64,000 nt of DNA from Methylomicrobium lacus LW14 (GCF_000527095.1 NZ_AZUN01000001.1:2707501-2771500), one strand, 5' to 3'. Positions 45,352-60,381 are shown, numbered from the stretch's first letter. A program made the numbers and translations. The notes: generated by a model from the letters alone, not told the origin.

Positions 45352-46360
45352 AACAACAGCACCCCATCCAGTCTCCTTCTCGGCTTTGGTCCAGCAGTTT
45401 TTTACCGAATATCTGGTCAATCAACGTGCCATGAGTCCGCGCACGATTGCCTCGTATCGGGATGCCATGTTGCTATTCCTGGATTTCACCCGCCATCACC
45501 TGGGTAAAATGCCGACGGCGCTGAATTTAGCGGATATAACGCCGGATTTGATCCTGGCCTTCTTGGACCATTTAGAGCAGCATCGCCACAACGCAGTGCG
45601 TAGCCGGAACTTGAGGCTGACCGCCTTACGTGCATTTTTGAAATTCGCCGCCCGACGCGATGTATCGTCATTTTTTGTCATCGAACAGGCGTTGGGTATC
45701 CCCATGAAGCGGTTCGAACGCCCCATGTTGGGTTTTCTGAGCCGCGAGGAGATGTTAGCAATCTTGGGCCAACCCGGTGAAACCTGGACATCCCAGCGTG
45801 ACCATCTGTTGCTGACCCTACTTTACAACACCGGTGCTCGCGTTTCTGAAATCATTGGCGTCAAGGTCGGTGATATCGTCATGGGTGAATCGGCTTGTGT
45901 CCATCTGCGCGGCAAGGGCCGTAAGCAGCGTTCAACACCTTTATGGAAAAGCACGATCCAGGAAATTCGAGCTTGGTTAAAGCACAACCCAACGTTAAGC
46001 GTTGATTCACCACTGTTACCGAATCGAGATGGCCAGTCAATGTCGCGATTTAACGTCACGCAGCGACTCAATCTTGCAGTCGCGCATGCTGCCCAGACGA
46101 TGAGCAGTCTTTCCAAACGAAAGATATCGCCACACACCATCCGTCATACCACGGCCATGCATCTACTCCAGTCGGGTGTGGCTTTTAACGTGATTGCCCT
46201 ATGGCTGGGACATGAGAGCACGACCACTACCCATCGGTACGTAGAGGCCGACTTGGCGATGAAGAATAAAGCGCTGGCAAGGCTCCAATCACCGGAAACA
46301 AAAAGTTGCCGTTACCATCCTGATGACGATACATTGATGCAGTTTCTTCAGGCGCTGTAA
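45344..46360 (+). CDS. ritC: RIT tyrosine recombinase C
   Basis: 338 residues from the ATG at 45344. XerC-like in layout: a core-binding domain (RAMSPRTIASYRDAMLLFLD) and a catalytic domain with Arg in NTGARVSEIIGVKV, ISPHTIRHTTAMHLL and WLGHESTTTTHRYVEA with the nucleophile Tyr. It is the last gene; the copy of TATGTGTAGTTG at 46362-46373 directly follows the stop. Confidence 0.92.
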   Translation: MTKTTAPHPVSFSALVQQFFTEYLVNQRAMSPRTIASYRDAMLLFLDFTRHHLGKMPTALNLADITPDLILAFLDHLEQHRHNAVRSRNLRLTALRAFLKFAARRDVSSFFVIEQALGIPMKRFERPMLGFLSREEMLAILGQPGETWTSQRDHLLLTLLYNTGARVSEIIGVKVGDIVMGESACVHLRGKGRKQRSTPLWKSTIQEIRAWLKHNPTLSVDSPLLPNRDGQSMSRFNVTQRLNLAVAHAAQTMSSLSKRKISPHTIRHTTAMHLLQSGVAFNVIALWLGHESTTTTHRYVEADLAMKNKALARLQSPETKSCRYHPDDDTLMQFLQAL

Positions 46361-46428
46361 TTATGTGTAGTTGAGGTTTGCCCCAAGTGACAGCACTCAA
46401 GGGTGGACCTCAACGGTAAAATTGCATA

Positions 46429-46460
46429 TACACATAGTTTGCCACTACACATAGGGGTCG
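46429..46460 (-). repeat. Right terminal inverted repeat of the RIT element
   Basis: The reverse complement begins CGACCCCTATGTGTAG and continues TGGCAAACTATGTGTA, matching 31 of 32 bases of the left repeat. A further partial copy of the TATGTGTAG unit stands at 46362-46370 in the opposite direction. Confidence 0.88.
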
Positions 46461-46598
46461 GTTTCTGCCTATCAATATGTAATCAACAATCCTTAAGGCT
46501 ATATTTACAGAACTTGCGAGACATGTGACCGATAATTTTGGCAGACATTTTAAAAAACTGGCCGATACAAAACCATCAAATCAACAATCGTTCACTTA

Positions 46599-47913
46599 GG
46601 ATTTCGTCAAAAACAACTTCCCTAAATGAAAGTGAATTAGCGGATAATAACACGCCATCGACAACGCAAATCCCAACAGGACATGATTGGTTACGAGCCT
46701 GCAATAGAAGTCAAAATGCAACGCCTTTTTGCGAGCCTATCCGAGAAAGATAGGCGCCGCTATGCCGGCATAGAAGCCGCCAAGCTGGGGCATGGCGGCA
46801 TTGATTATATCGCCCGACTATTTGCCCTGGACCCCAAGACCATCCGCCGGGGCCAGTTGGAACTCGACGCGACCGATGACCCGGCAGCGGATCGGGTCCG
46901 AAAAAAAAGGTGGGGGCCGGAAAACGGCGCTTGAGCAATCGGCGCAGTTGGAGACTCACTTTCTCGACCTGTTGGCGGACTTCACCGCCGGCGACCCGAT
47001 GCGCGAAGGCGTCTTGTGGACGAATCTGTCGTGTGGCGAAATCAGTCGGCGCTTGGGCGCGAAAGCGACGCCGGTCAGCCCGAACACGGTGCGCAAACTG
47101 TTGAAAAAACACAAATTAGGTCGGCGTAAAGCGCGCAAGAAAAAGGCGTTGGGGGCTCACCCTGACCGCAATGCCCAGTTCGAAAACATCGCCCGGCTCA
47201 AAGACGCGTATCTGAGCGCAGGCGATCCGGTGCTCAGCATCGATACCAAAAAGAAAGAACTGCTGGGCGATTTCGCCCGCGACGGTTACACCTACACGCA
47301 GGTGCCGGTCGACACCCTGGACCATGATTTTCCTAGCGTCGGCAACGGAAAATTGATCCCGCATGGGCTCTATGATTTAGCGCGGAACGAAGGCACGATA
47401 CACCTCAACACCAGCCACGATACCAGCGAATTGTGCTGTGCCAGCATTGCCCAATGGTGGCAACGGCACGGCAACCGGCACTATCCCGAAGCGCGCAGGT
47501 TGCTCATCCTCTGCGATGGCGGCGGCAGTAATGCTGCCAATCGCCATGTGTTCAAGGAAGCGTTGCAGGCGCTGGCGACCCAATTGGGGCTGGAAATTCG
47601 CATTGCGCATTATCCGCCGTATTGCTCAAAACATAATCCGATTGAACATCGCCTGTTTCCGCACATCACCCGCGCCTGCCAAGGCATCGTCTTTCATTCG
47701 CTCGCCATTGCCAAGCAGTTCATGGAACAGGCAAGAACGTCCACCGGACTGAAGGTCACGGTGGAGGTGTTGGCGGGCGTTTATGAGACCGGGAAAAAAT
47801 GTGCTACGGATTTCCTCGAAAACATCAGGATCGTTTTTGATAAACATCTTCCTCGTTGGAATTATCGGGCTTTTCCGTAGGAGCGTTTCGGGAAGTTATT
47901 TTTGAGCAAATCC
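46599..47913 (+). mobile_element. ISAzo13-like insertion sequence, 1.3 kb
   Basis: The ends GGATTTCGTCAAAAACAACT and the reverse complement of 47891-47913 (GGATTTGCTCAAAAATAACT at its start) agree at 20 of 23 bases and form terminal inverted repeats. TTA stands directly outside both ends (46596-46598 and 47914-47916), a likely 3-bp target duplication. One transposase region lies inside. The right end is 8 nt from the glmS stop codon, so the insertion separates glmS from whatever followed it. Confidence 0.88.
46683..47880 (+). CDS. ISAzo13-family transposase, split in two frames
   Basis: The first frame (46683-46934) has LSEKDRRRYAGIEAAKLGHG and IDYIARLFALDPKTIRRG, the helix-turn-helix part. 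The rest, in the +1 frame, starts GGGRKTALEQSAQLE and runs to 47880 with LSIDTKKKELLGDF, LLILCDGGGSNAANRHVFKE and YPPYCSKHNPIEHRLFPHIT, a DDE-type catalytic domain with Asp, Asp and Glu. The switch point is a run of eight A at about 46899-46906. This could be a programmed slip, by ribosome or polymerase, or an inactivating indel. All other parts look intact. Confidence 0.85.
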
Positions 47914-47921
47914 TTATCGCT

Positions 47922-49751
47922 TTATTCCACCGTAACCGACTTCGCGAGATTTCTCGGCTGATCCACGTCGGTGCCTTTCAACACCGCGACATGGTAAGCC
48001 AGCAACTGCAACGGAATCGTGAATACGATAGGCGCGACTTCGTTTTCGATTTGGGGGACTTTGATGTATTGCACATTGTTGTCATCCGCCGGTACCAGCG
48101 TTTCGTCCATGAACACGATCAACTGGCCGCCGCGGGCGCTGACTTCCTGCATGTTCGACTTCAGCTTTTCGAGCAGGCTGTTGTTCGGCGCGACCGTGAT
48201 CACCGGCATGTCGGCGTCGATCAGAGCCAGGGGGCCGTGTTTCAATTCGCCGGCCGGGTAGGCTTCGGCATGGATATACGATATTTCCTTCAGCTTCAAC
48301 GCGCCTTCCATCGCGATCGGATATTGCGACCCCCGGCCGAGGAATAGCGCATGTTCCTTTTCGGCGAATTGCTCAGCCAGTTCCTTCACCTGATCGTCCA
48401 GTTCAAGGACTTTTTCGATTTTACCGGGCAAGGCGAACAGTTCGGAAGTGATTTTTTCTTCCAGCGCGTTCGGCAGTTGGAAGCGGCGGCCGATCGCGAT
48501 CACCAGCATCATCAGCGTCGCCAACTGCGTCGTGAAGGCCTTGGTCGAGGCGACGCCGATTTCCGGGCCGGCTCTTGTCATCAGCGCCAGATCCGATTCC
48601 CTAACCAACGAGCTTTCCGGCACGTTGCAGATTGCGATTGAATATTTGGCGCCCTGCGTCTTGGCTTCCTGCAGCGCGGCGAGCGTGTCGGCGGTTTCGC
48701 CCGATTGCGAGATCGTAATGACCAGCGTGTCCGGCGCCAGCACCGGATGCCGGTAACGGAATTCGCTGGCGACTTCGATGTTGCAAGGCACGCGCGCGAG
48801 CCGCTCGAACCAGTAGCGCGCAACCAATCCTGCGTGATAGCTGGTGCCGCAGGCCAGAATCTGCACCGATTTGACCTGATCGAAAATTTCGCTGGCATTA
48901 TGACCGAATGAATTTTCCTGCAGCCGGTGATTTACGAAGTGTCCTTCCAACGTTTGCGCAATCGCGAAAGGCTGCTCGTAAATTTCTTTCAGCATGTAAT
49001 GCCGATAATTGCCTTTATCGACCGCATCGGCCTTCAGCTGGCTTTCCTTGATCGGCCGTTCTACGATGTTGTCTTTGGCATCGTAGATGACCAACTGGTC
49101 GATTTGCAACGCGGCAATATCGCCGTCTTCGAGAAAGATGAAGCGCTGGGTGACCGGCAACAAGGCGGCCACATCCGAGGCGATGAAATATTCGCCGATG
49201 CCGACGCCTATCACCAACGGACTGCCTTTGCGGCAGGCGACCAAGAGGTTCGGATTGGCGGTGCTGATGATGCCGAGCGCATAGGCGCCTTCAAGCTTTT
49301 TGACCGTTTGCTTGACCGCGTTCAACAGGCCGTCCGCCGTATCCAGCACGTGATCGATCTCATGCACGATCACTTCGGTGTCGGTTTCGGAGGTGAATTC
49401 GTAGCCGAGCTGCTTTTGTGCCCTACGCAGATCTTCGTGGTTTTCGATGATGCCGTTGTGCACGATCGCGACCCGGTTGCGGCTGACATGCGGATGCGCA
49501 TTCGCGGTGCTCGGTTTGCCGTGCGTGGCCCAACGCGTATGCGCGATACCGATCGAACCGGACACCGGATCGGCCTTGATCAAATCGTCCAAGCCTTGAA
49601 CCTTACCGACCTCGCGCTTCCGCCGGATGTTCTTGCCGTCGATCACCGCGAGTCCGGCCGAATCATAGCCGCGGTATTCGAGCCGCCGTAAACCTTCGAG
49701 TAAGATCGGAACCACGTTCCGCTCTGCGATGCCACCTACGATGCCGCACAT
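47922..49751 (-). CDS. glmS: Glucosamine-6-phosphate synthase, glutamine-using
   Basis: 609 residues. The N-terminal glutaminase starts with Cys2 ([12 protein letters not shown]), the nucleophile after Met removal, and has [16 protein letters not shown]. Two SIS isomerase domains follow ([29 protein letters not shown]), ending in KSVTVE. It makes glucosamine 6-phosphate from fructose 6-phosphate and glutamine for peptidoglycan and LPS. It follows glmU by 1 nt in one operon. The IS element ends just after its stop, so the native terminator is displaced. Confidence 0.97.
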   Translation of the reverse strand: MCGIVGGIAERNVVPILLEGLRRLEYRGYDSAGLAVIDGKNIRRKREVGKVQGLDDLIKADPVSGSIGIAHTRWATHGKPSTANAHPHVSRNRVAIVHNGIIENHEDLRRAQKQLGYEFTSETDTEVIVHEIDHVLDTADGLLNAVKQTVKKLEGAYALGIISTANPNLLVACRKGSPLVIGVGIGEYFIASDVAALLPVTQRFIFLEDGDIAALQIDQLVIYDAKDNIVERPIKESQLKADAVDKGNYRHYMLKEIYEQPFAIAQTLEGHFVNHRLQENSFGHNASEIFDQVKSVQILACGTSYHAGLVARYWFERLARVPCNIEVASEFRYRHPVLAPDTLVITISQSGETADTLAALQEAKTQGAKYSIAICNVPESSLVRESDLALMTRAGPEIGVASTKAFTTQLATLMMLVIAIGRRFQLPNALEEKITSELFALPGKIEKVLELDDQVKELAEQFAEKEHALFLGRGSQYPIAMEGALKLKEISYIHAEAYPAGELKHGPLALIDADMPVITVAPNNSLLEKLKSNMQEVSARGGQLIVFMDETLVPADDNNVQYIKVPQIENEVAPIVFTIPLQLLAYHVAVLKGTDVDQPRNLAKSVTVE

Positions 49752-49752
49752 A

Positions 49753-51123
49753 TCAATTCTCCTTCTTCGCGGGCCGTTGCCAGCCGGGTACTGAAATCTG
49801 TTTCGCCCTAGACAAGGTCAGCTGATTTTCCGGGCTGTCTCGGGTAATCGTCGAACCGGCGCCGATCGTCGCATTGTTGCCGATCGTGACCGGTGCGATC
49901 AATTGCGTGTCGGAGCCGATGAAGGCACCGTCGCCGATTACGGTTTTGAATTTATTCACGCCGTCATAATTGCAGGTGATCGTGCCGGCGCCGATATTGA
50001 CCTTGCTGCCGATCTCGCTGTCGCCGATATAGCTCAGGTGATTGATCTTGGAGCCGTCGGCGACCGTGGCTTTTTTGATCTCGACGAAATTGCCGATATG
50101 CACATTTTGCGCCAGGACCGTTTCGGGGCGCAAGCGCGCAAAAGGTCCGACCCGGCTGCCCTGCCCGATCACCGCATTTTCGATCACGCTGTTGACCAGG
50201 ATTTCGACATTGTCCTCGATCACCGAGTCCTTGATCTGGCAATTCGCACCGATCTTGACGTTGTTGCCGATCCGGATGTTGCCTTCCAGAATCACATTCA
50301 CGTCGATTTCGATGTCCTGGCCTAACGCCTCGATTTTGCCCCTGAGGTCGAAACGCGCCGGGTCGTAAAGCGTGACGCCTTGGGTCATCAAGGCTTTGGC
50401 CTGTTCGGATTGATACACCCGTTCCAAGTGGCTCAATTGGTTGCGGTCGTTCACGCCAAGCACCTCATCCTCGGTTTCCGGCTGGCTGGTCGCGATAGTC
50501 ACTTGTTCGGCGACGGCCATTTCGATGATGTCGGTCAGATAATATTCGCCTTGGGCGTTATGGTTCTTCAATTGGCCGAGCCACTTTTTCAGCTGCCCGC
50601 CCTGCACCGCCATGATGCCGGTGTTCACTTCGCGGATTTGTTTCTCGGCCTCGCCCGCATCTTTTTCTTCGACGATCCGGGTCACAAGGCCCTGATCGTT
50701 GCGGACGATTCTGCCGTAACCTTTCGGATTATCCAGCGTGACGGTCAGCAGAGCTAGCGATTTTTCGCTGACAGCCGTAAGCATTCGTTGCACGGTGCAT
50801 TGTTTCAATAACGGCACATCGCCATACAAAATCAATACGGCGTCATTATCTTGTATTTGATCGCTGACCTGCTGCACCGCATGGCCGGTGCCGAGTTGCT
50901 GTTGTTGCTCGAACCAGCCGGCATCGATGTCCTTCAGCGTGTCGAGCACGCGTTCGGCGCCGTGGCCGTAAACGATCAGAATCCGGTTGTTTTCCAGTGC
51001 ACGGCTCATGTCATAGACATGGCGGAGCAGCGGTTTTCCGGCGATTTTGTGCAGGACTTTCGGCAGTTCCGAACGCATTCGGGTGCCTTTGCCAGCGGCG
51101 AGAATGATGGTGGTCAGATTCAT
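49753..51123 (-). CDS. glmU: Bifunctional GlcNAc-1-P uridylyltransferase / GlcN-1-P acetyltransferase
   Basis: 456 residues. The N-terminal nucleotidyltransferase has the loop [18 protein letters not shown] and the metal Asp in YGDVPLL. The C-terminal half is a left-handed beta-helix of hexapeptide repeats ([20 protein letters not shown]) carrying the acetyltransferase, with the late [19 protein letters not shown]. It makes UDP-GlcNAc. Position after the ATP synthase genes and before glmS is the classical order. It has its own space of 280 nt behind the atpC terminator for a promoter. Confidence 0.97.
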   Translation of the reverse strand: MNLTTIILAAGKGTRMRSELPKVLHKIAGKPLLRHVYDMSRALENNRILIVYGHGAERVLDTLKDIDAGWFEQQQQLGTGHAVQQVSDQIQDNDAVLILYGDVPLLKQCTVQRMLTAVSEKSLALLTVTLDNPKGYGRIVRNDQGLVTRIVEEKDAGEAEKQIREVNTGIMAVQGGQLKKWLGQLKNHNAQGEYYLTDIIEMAVAEQVTIATSQPETEDEVLGVNDRNQLSHLERVYQSEQAKALMTQGVTLYDPARFDLRGKIEALGQDIEIDVNVILEGNIRIGNNVKIGANCQIKDSVIEDNVEILVNSVIENAVIGQGSRVGPFARLRPETVLAQNVHIGNFVEIKKATVADGSKINHLSYIGDSEIGSKVNIGAGTITCNYDGVNKFKTVIGDGAFIGSDTQLIAPVTIGNNATIGAGSTITRDSPENQLTLSRAKQISVPGWQRPAKKEN

Positions 51124-51324
51124 TGCAGTTTTCCTACGCGCATCCTCATCGATGAGCGTTGATCATGAAAATAGGATTAGAGATTGAATTTTGGGGCTAC
51201 GCCCCTTAATTTTGGCGCAGTCACATTAATTTTTCCATAAATTACTGTACGGCATAGGCTCTCGAAATATCCAAGACGGAATGCTCTCTTTGTGGAGCCA
51301 TGTGGGAAAAGACGGCCAGTTGAA

Positions 51325-51366
51325 AAATAAAAAAGCCCGATAACGGCATTCGTCGCTATCGGGCTT
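51325..51366 (-). terminator. Terminator of the ATP synthase operon
   Basis: On the minus strand AGCCCGATA pairs with TATCGGGCT and is followed by a run of six T. It lies about 40 nt after the atpC stop. Confidence 0.9.
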
Positions 51367-51402
51367 CTTGTATTCGCGTCAATCGCAGATTACGCGCTTA
51401 GC

Positions 51403-51825
51403 CTAGCCGCCGCGCTTTCTGAGTCTGTCCAGAGTGCGAAGCTGCATGATCGCCTGCGCGAGCTGCGCCTGCGCGGTCGCATAGTCGATCTTGCCGGACT
51501 TGTCGGCCAGTGCTTCCTCGGCTCTGGCTTTGGCCTGCAAGGCCGCCGCTTCGTCGATATCCTTCGCGCGGATCGCGGTATCGGCCAGGACCGTAACCAG
51601 ATGCGGCTGCACTTCCAGGATTCCGCCCGAAATATAGTACGGGAGGCTTTCCTTGTCGCTGATCTTGACTCTGACCTCGCCGGGGTTCAGCCTGGTGATC
51701 ATCGGCGCGTGCTGCGGCGAGATGCCGACCTCGCCCATTTCGGCCGGTGCGAACACCATTTCCGCCGAGCCGGAGAAGATTTCTTTTTCGGCGCTGACGA
51801 TATCTACATGTACGGTCATGACCAT
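51403..51825 (-). CDS. atpC: ATP synthase epsilon subunit
   Basis: 140 residues from the ATG at 51825, which is nicely spaced behind AGGAAAT; a second ATG two codons on is less well placed. N-terminal beta-sandwich ([20 protein letters not shown]) and a C-terminal helical hairpin (about 88-135). Epsilon couples the rotor to F1 and can inhibit ATP hydrolysis. It is the last gene of the operon. Confidence 0.96.
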   Translation of the reverse strand: MVMTVHVDIVSAEKEIFSGSAEMVFAPAEMGEVGISPQHAPMITRLNPGEVRVKISDKESLPYYISGGILEVQPHLVTVLADTAIRAKDIDEAAALQAKARAEEALADKSGKIDYATAQAQLAQAIMQLRTLDRLRKRGG

Positions 51826-51843
51826 GATATTTCCTGTAAAAAA

Positions 51844-53259
<1,416 letters not shown>

Positions 53260-53282
53260 TTATTTGTCTCGCTTTTTTGGGC

Positions 53283-54149
53283 TTAAACAGCAGCAGCGCC
53301 GCCAACGATTTCTGAAATTTCCTGGGTAATGGCGGCTTGTCTGGCTTTGTTGTAGATCAACTGCAACTCGCCGATCAAGTTCCCGGCATTGTCCGACGCG
53401 CTTTTCATTGCGACCATTCTGGCTGCCTGCTCGCAGGCATTGTTTTCGACCAGCCCCTGATAAACCTTCGATTCGATATACCGGCTCAGCAAGTGATCCA
53501 GCACGTCCTTCGCATCCGGTTCGTAGATGTAATCCCAATGACCGGTCAGTTTTTCTTCGATCTCATCGGCGACGACCGGCAACAACTTTTCAATGGTCGG
53601 ACGTTGCGTCATCGTGTTCACGAATTCATTGCTGATCACGTGCAGTTCATCGATCTTGCCTTCATCGTAGGCATCGAGCATGATCTTGATGATGCCGATG
53701 ATGTCATTCAGATGCGGCGTATCGCCCAGTTTCGAAATCTGGCCGACCAGTTGGACCTTTTTCAGGTTGCTGAAAAATCCGGTCGCCTTGGCGCCGATCG
53801 TGCAGACATCGACTTGGATGCCCGCCTTGTCCCATTCGGTCAACTGGGTCAGCGTTCTTCTGAACAGATTCGAATTCAGACCGCCGCAGAGGCCGCGGTC
53901 CGAACTGATCACGATCACGCCGATCCGCTTGACGTCGCGCTTGAGCAAATACGAATGCTTGTACTCGGGATTCGCATGCGCCAGATGCTTGATGATCCGG
54001 CCAATCCGTTGCGAATAAGGCCGAGTCGCCTGCATTCTGTCTTTGGTCTTACGCATTTTACTCGCGGCGACCATTTCCATCGCGCGGGTGATCTTTTGAG
54101 TATTTTTGATACTCGCGATCTTGGTGCGTATTTCTTTGCCGACTGCCAT
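53283..54149 (-). CDS. atpG: ATP synthase gamma subunit
   Basis: 288 residues, the central rotor shaft. The long N-terminal helix contains [20 protein letters not shown] and the C-terminal helix ends [20 protein letters not shown]; together they form the coiled coil. The Rossmann-like middle has [15 protein letters not shown]. It is 12 nt after atpA. Confidence 0.97.
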   Translation of the reverse strand: MAVGKEIRTKIASIKNTQKITRAMEMVAASKMRKTKDRMQATRPYSQRIGRIIKHLAHANPEYKHSYLLKRDVKRIGVIVISSDRGLCGGLNSNLFRRTLTQLTEWDKAGIQVDVCTIGAKATGFFSNLKKVQLVGQISKLGDTPHLNDIIGIIKIMLDAYDEGKIDELHVISNEFVNTMTQRPTIEKLLPVVADEIEEKLTGHWDYIYEPDAKDVLDHLLSRYIESKVYQGLVENNACEQAARMVAMKSASDNAGNLIGELQLIYNKARQAAITQEISEIVGGAAAV

Positions 54150-54161
54150 TGGATGCGCCCT

Positions 54162-55703
<1,542 letters not shown>

Positions 55704-55715
55704 TTTTTATCACTC

Positions 55716-56249
55716 TCACTGTAGCGCTTTTTGCATGTGTTGGAGTTGACCTTTAACCGACCCGTCGATCACCTTGTCGCCCGCGCGCACCAGAACGCCG
55801 CCGATCAATGATTTGTCGACCGTCACGTTCATATTGACTTTCTTGCCCAGCCGCTTTTCTAATTTAGCGGAGAATTCCTTCCGGCCTTCTTTACTGAACT
55901 CATAAGCGGCATAGACGTCAACATCGAGGTAGCCTTCATCCTCTGCCTTGTAGGCTTCGAAAATCTTCGCGATATGAGGAACCAGATTCAGCCGCCGGTT
56001 TTGCACGAGCAGCTTCAGAAAGTTGGCGCCTTCGCTGTCGATTTGACCTTCGGAAATCTCCCGCAGCAGGTTCGACAAACTTTCGTTGCTGACCTTGGGA
56101 TTATTCACGAACACCGCAAGGCTTTGCTCGCTCAAAATAGACGTCAGAAACGCCAGTGTCTTTGACCATTTTCCGGACGAACCCGTCTCTTTGGCACGCT
56201 TAAACACAGCCGCGGCATAAGGTCTCGCCAATGTTGCCAATTCGCTCAT
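55716..56249 (-). CDS. atpH: ATP synthase delta subunit
   Basis: 177 residues. N-terminal helical domain (LARPYAAAVFKRAKETGS) and the conserved C-terminal DKSLIGGVLVRAGDKVIDGS. Delta holds the peripheral stalk to the top of F1. Confidence 0.96.
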   Translation of the reverse strand: MSELATLARPYAAAVFKRAKETGSSGKWSKTLAFLTSILSEQSLAVFVNNPKVSNESLSNLLREISEGQIDSEGANFLKLLVQNRRLNLVPHIAKIFEAYKAEDEGYLDVDVYAAYEFSKEGRKEFSAKLEKRLGKKVNMNVTVDKSLIGGVLVRAGDKVIDGSVKGQLQHMQKALQ

Positions 56250-56260
56250 TATGCTTAACC

Positions 56261-56731
56261 TTATAGTTTATCGGAGACTTTGCCGATGATGTCCTGATGC
56301 TTGGTTTTATCGATTTCCGCACCGAGAATCTGTTCCGCCGCACTGACCGCCAAAGCTGCCACTTCTTTACGCAGGGCTTCCTTGGTTTGTTCGATCTCCT
56401 GTTCGATTTGCGCCTTGGCTGCTTGAATGCGGCGCTCGGCTTCCTTACCGGCGTTATCTTTGGACTCTTCGACGATCTCGTTCGCGCGTTTCTGCGCCAG
56501 CGTCACGATTTCCGAAGACTGATCCTTCGCTTCCTTGATGATATTTTTGGCTTTCTTTTCGGCCAGCTTCAAGTCTTCCTGGCTTTTATCGGCCGCAGCC
56601 AGCCCTTCGGAAATTTTCTTCTTGCGCTCTTCCAGCGAATTAAACAAAGGCGGCCAAATGTACTTCATGGTAAATCCTACCAGAAGTGCAAAGGTGATCA
56701 TTTGTCCAATCAGAGTAGCATTGATACTCAC
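56261..56731 (-). CDS. atpF: ATP synthase subunit b
   Basis: 156 residues: an N-terminal membrane helix (LIGQMITFALLVGFTMKYIW) and a long charged helix rich in Lys, Glu and Ala (about 30-150) that dimerises as the peripheral stalk. Confidence 0.96.
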   Translation of the reverse strand: MSINATLIGQMITFALLVGFTMKYIWPPLFNSLEERKKKISEGLAAADKSQEDLKLAEKKAKNIIKEAKDQSSEIVTLAQKRANEIVEESKDNAGKEAERRIQAAKAQIEQEIEQTKEALRKEVAALAVSAAEQILGAEIDKTKHQDIIGKVSDKL

Positions 56732-56776
56732 GATGCGTTCCTCTTGTCGTTTTTTATAAAATGGGTAAGGCTCAAC

Positions 56777-57082
<306 letters not shown>

Positions 57083-57107
57083 TTATAAGAACAGTTAAAA
57101 GTAAAGA

Positions 57108-58269
<1,162 letters not shown>

Positions 58270-58297
58270 ACAACGCTCCTATCAATTTAGCTGTGGA

Positions 58298-58326
58298 ATT
58301 ATAACGGCCGAAACGTTTTAAATCAA
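58298..58326 (-). promoter_or_regulatory. Sigma-70 promoter of the ATP synthase operon
   Basis: On the minus strand TTGATT (58321-58326) and a perfect TATAAT (58298-58303) are 17 bp apart. The atpI start codon follows 28 nt later. Confidence 0.85.
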
Positions 58327-58373
58327 GGCGCAATGCACAACGCTCGCAGCATGCACTGATTATTCGCAGGAAC

Positions 58374-58913
58374 TCAATGCCAGCCGCCATATTGCTTGGT
58401 CGGATCGCCGCGAAAACCCGCGGTCATTTTGTTGTCGTCGGGCACGCTACCCATGCCTTGCCCCGCGACGAGAAGATTTCCATGCGTATAGCCGCCGAGC
58501 GCCTTGGCTTTTTTCGCGATCGCGGTTGATAATGGATTGATGTCGTATTGGGTCACGGCCGGATGGATCACCGCGGTGATCATCTGCTCGCCGGCTGCCA
58601 CCGGATAATAAGTCAGCACAACCGGCAGCACGGTCCCTGCGGCTACTTGCACGCGGTAATGCTCGCTGCCTTGCAAGGCGGTTTCGGCGATCACCCCGCC
58701 TTGTTCGTCGCTGACCTTGACCGTGCCGGATTTGACTGGCCCTTTATCGTCGAAGACCAAGCCTTCCAGCATCGTCGCCTGCGCGTATTTTTTGACCGAC
58801 TGCTGGGGAAATGCGCTTTTCGGAGCCTCTTTTCCGCAGCCGGCCGCAAACACTAAGATCGAAAGAGACGCCGCCAGCAACCCCCACTTGAATGATGATG
58901 AATTCACGCGCAT
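58374..58913 (-). CDS. Hypothetical lipoprotein with beta-sandwich-like domain
   Basis: 179 residues with a lipoprotein signal; the lipobox VFAAGC puts the lipidated Cys at 26. The mature part begins with a CarboxypepD-regulatory-like strand pattern (MLEGLVFDDKGPVKSGTVKV) and ends in a Gly/Lys-rich tail containing GGYTHGNLLVAG. I know no function for it. It lies between the atp promoter and nadA on the same strand; the link to either is not clear. Confidence 0.75.
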   Translation of the reverse strand: MRVNSSSFKWGLLAASLSILVFAAGCGKEAPKSAFPQQSVKKYAQATMLEGLVFDDKGPVKSGTVKVSDEQGGVIAETALQGSEHYRVQVAAGTVLPVVLTYYPVAAGEQMITAVIHPAVTQYDINPLSTAIAKKAKALGGYTHGNLLVAGQGMGSVPDDNKMTAGFRGDPTKQYGGWH

Positions 58914-58974
58914 ACGTTAATACCTCTGGGATTCATGAAAACCGGCCGTGATTTTTTCCGATGATTAAAACAGC

Positions 58975-60072
58975 TTATGCCACCGCCAGCATATTATCCA
59001 GCGCCTTTTTCGCCAGCGCCGCCTCTTTCGCCGGCACCGTGATCCGGTTGATCACATGACCCGCGGCCAGATTTTCCATCACCCAGGCCAAATGCTGCGG
59101 ATCGGTCCGGAACATCGTCGAGCACATGCACAGCATCGGCGACATGAAGTGCACATGCTTGCCCTGCGCCTTGCATTCCTCATTCAGCCGGTTGACCAGA
59201 TTCAGCTCGGTCGCGACCAGCCAGCGCGTATTCGGCTCGGCTTCGCGCACCGTTTTCAGGATGTATTCGGTCGAGCCGATGTATTCGGATTTCTGGCAGA
59301 CCTCGAATGAGGCCTCGGGATGCGCAATGACCTTCGTTTCGGGATAGCGTTCCAGGAACTGGTCGATCTGCTCCGGCTTGAACGCCTGATGCACCGAACA
59401 ATAGCCGTTCCAGAGGATGATCTCGGCGTTTTTGATCTGATCAATGGTCAGGCCTCCGCGCGGTTTATTGAAATCCCAGGCGACCATCTGTTCGAGCGGG
59501 ATGCCCATCCGGTAGCCGGTATTGCGGCCCAGATGCTGATCCGGGAAGAACAGCACCTTGCTGCGCCGCGCAAAACTCCATTCGAGAATTTTCTGCGCGT
59601 TCGATGAGGTGCAGACGATGCCTTCATGCTCGCCGCAAAACGCCTTCAGGTCGGCCGCGGAATTGATGTAGGTGACCGGCGTGACTTCGTTCTCGACGTC
59701 GATCACCTCGGTCAGTTCCTGCCAGCATTTCTGCACCTTGATCAGATTGGCCATGTCCGCCATCGAACAGCCGGCCGCAAGATCGGGCAAGATCGAAATC
59801 TGCTCGGGACGAGACAATATGTCGGCGACCTCGGCCATGAAATGCACGCCGCAAAACACGATATATTCGGCGTCGGATTCGGCCGCGTTGCGCGACAGCT
59901 TCAGCGAGTCGCCGGTAAAATCGGCATGCTTGAACACTTCATCGCGCTGATAATGATGCCCCAGAATCACGCAGCGCTTGCCGAGCTTGGCTTTGGCCGC
60001 AACGATGCGCGCATCGCATTCGGCATCACTCAGCAAAGCGTAATCTTCTATCGGAAAAGCAGTAGTTAACAT
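58975..60072 (-). CDS. nadA: Quinolinate synthase A
   Basis: 365 residues. It condenses iminoaspartate with dihydroxyacetone phosphate to quinolinate in NAD synthesis, using a 4Fe-4S cluster. The three cysteine ligands fall in VFCGVHFMAEVA, YCSVHQAFKPEQI-type and MSPMLCMCSTMFRTD segments; YINSAADLKAFCGEH and LFFPDQHLGRNTG are further family motifs. It ends with a helical LAKKALDNML. nadB is not in the window. Confidence 0.96.
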   Translation of the reverse strand: MLTTAFPIEDYALLSDAECDARIVAAKAKLGKRCVILGHHYQRDEVFKHADFTGDSLKLSRNAAESDAEYIVFCGVHFMAEVADILSRPEQISILPDLAAGCSMADMANLIKVQKCWQELTEVIDVENEVTPVTYINSAADLKAFCGEHEGIVCTSSNAQKILEWSFARRSKVLFFPDQHLGRNTGYRMGIPLEQMVAWDFNKPRGGLTIDQIKNAEIILWNGYCSVHQAFKPEQIDQFLERYPETKVIAHPEASFEVCQKSEYIGSTEYILKTVREAEPNTRWLVATELNLVNRLNEECKAQGKHVHFMSPMLCMCSTMFRTDPQHLAWVMENLAAGHVINRITVPAKEAALAKKALDNMLAVA

Positions 60073-60138
60073 TATTTATCCTGGAAAACAGCACAAACCA
60101 CTTAATGTGGATTGCAAGCGAAACAGTTCATTTTTGAC

Positions 60139-60381
60139 TCAGTCAAACAAAAACTTAATAAGCTCATCCTGATTGAGCGAAAAGTGTTTGGCGACATCAT
60201 TCAATACGGCGGACAACGTTTTGACTTTTAGCGGATTATGCTGCGGCACGGTAAGATGATGCTCGCCCTGTTGGTGCGTCGTCAGGCTAATGTGACTGCC
60301 GCTTTGGCGACTGATTTGATAACCCACTAGGACCAACCGCCGGGAAAGCTCCAATCCCGTTATATTACAAGGTAATTTCAT
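60139..60381 (-). CDS. hicA: HicA-type mRNA interferase toxin
   Basis: 80 residues with the small double-stranded-RNA-binding-like fold: LSRRLVLVGYQISRQSGSHI contains the catalytic His in GSHI, then HHLTVPQHNPLKVKTLSAVL. It starts 4 nt before the end of the antitoxin gene, so the two are coupled. HicA cleaves mRNA until bound by HicB. Confidence 0.88.
   Translation of the reverse strand: MKLPCNITGLELSRRLVLVGYQISRQSGSHISLTTHQQGEHHLTVPQHNPLKVKTLSAVLNDVAKHFSLNQDELIKFLFD

Larger units (their letters stand above)
42978..46460 (+). mobile_element. Recombinase-in-trio (RIT) element, 3.48 kb
   Basis: Three overlapping tyrosine recombinase genes in one direction, bounded by 32-bp inverted repeats that differ at one base. 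This is the layout described for RIT elements. All three genes are full length with catalytic residues visible, so the element may be active. No cargo gene is present. No target duplication was found by eye. It lies between the antiporter gene and an ISAzo13-like element. Confidence 0.9.
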
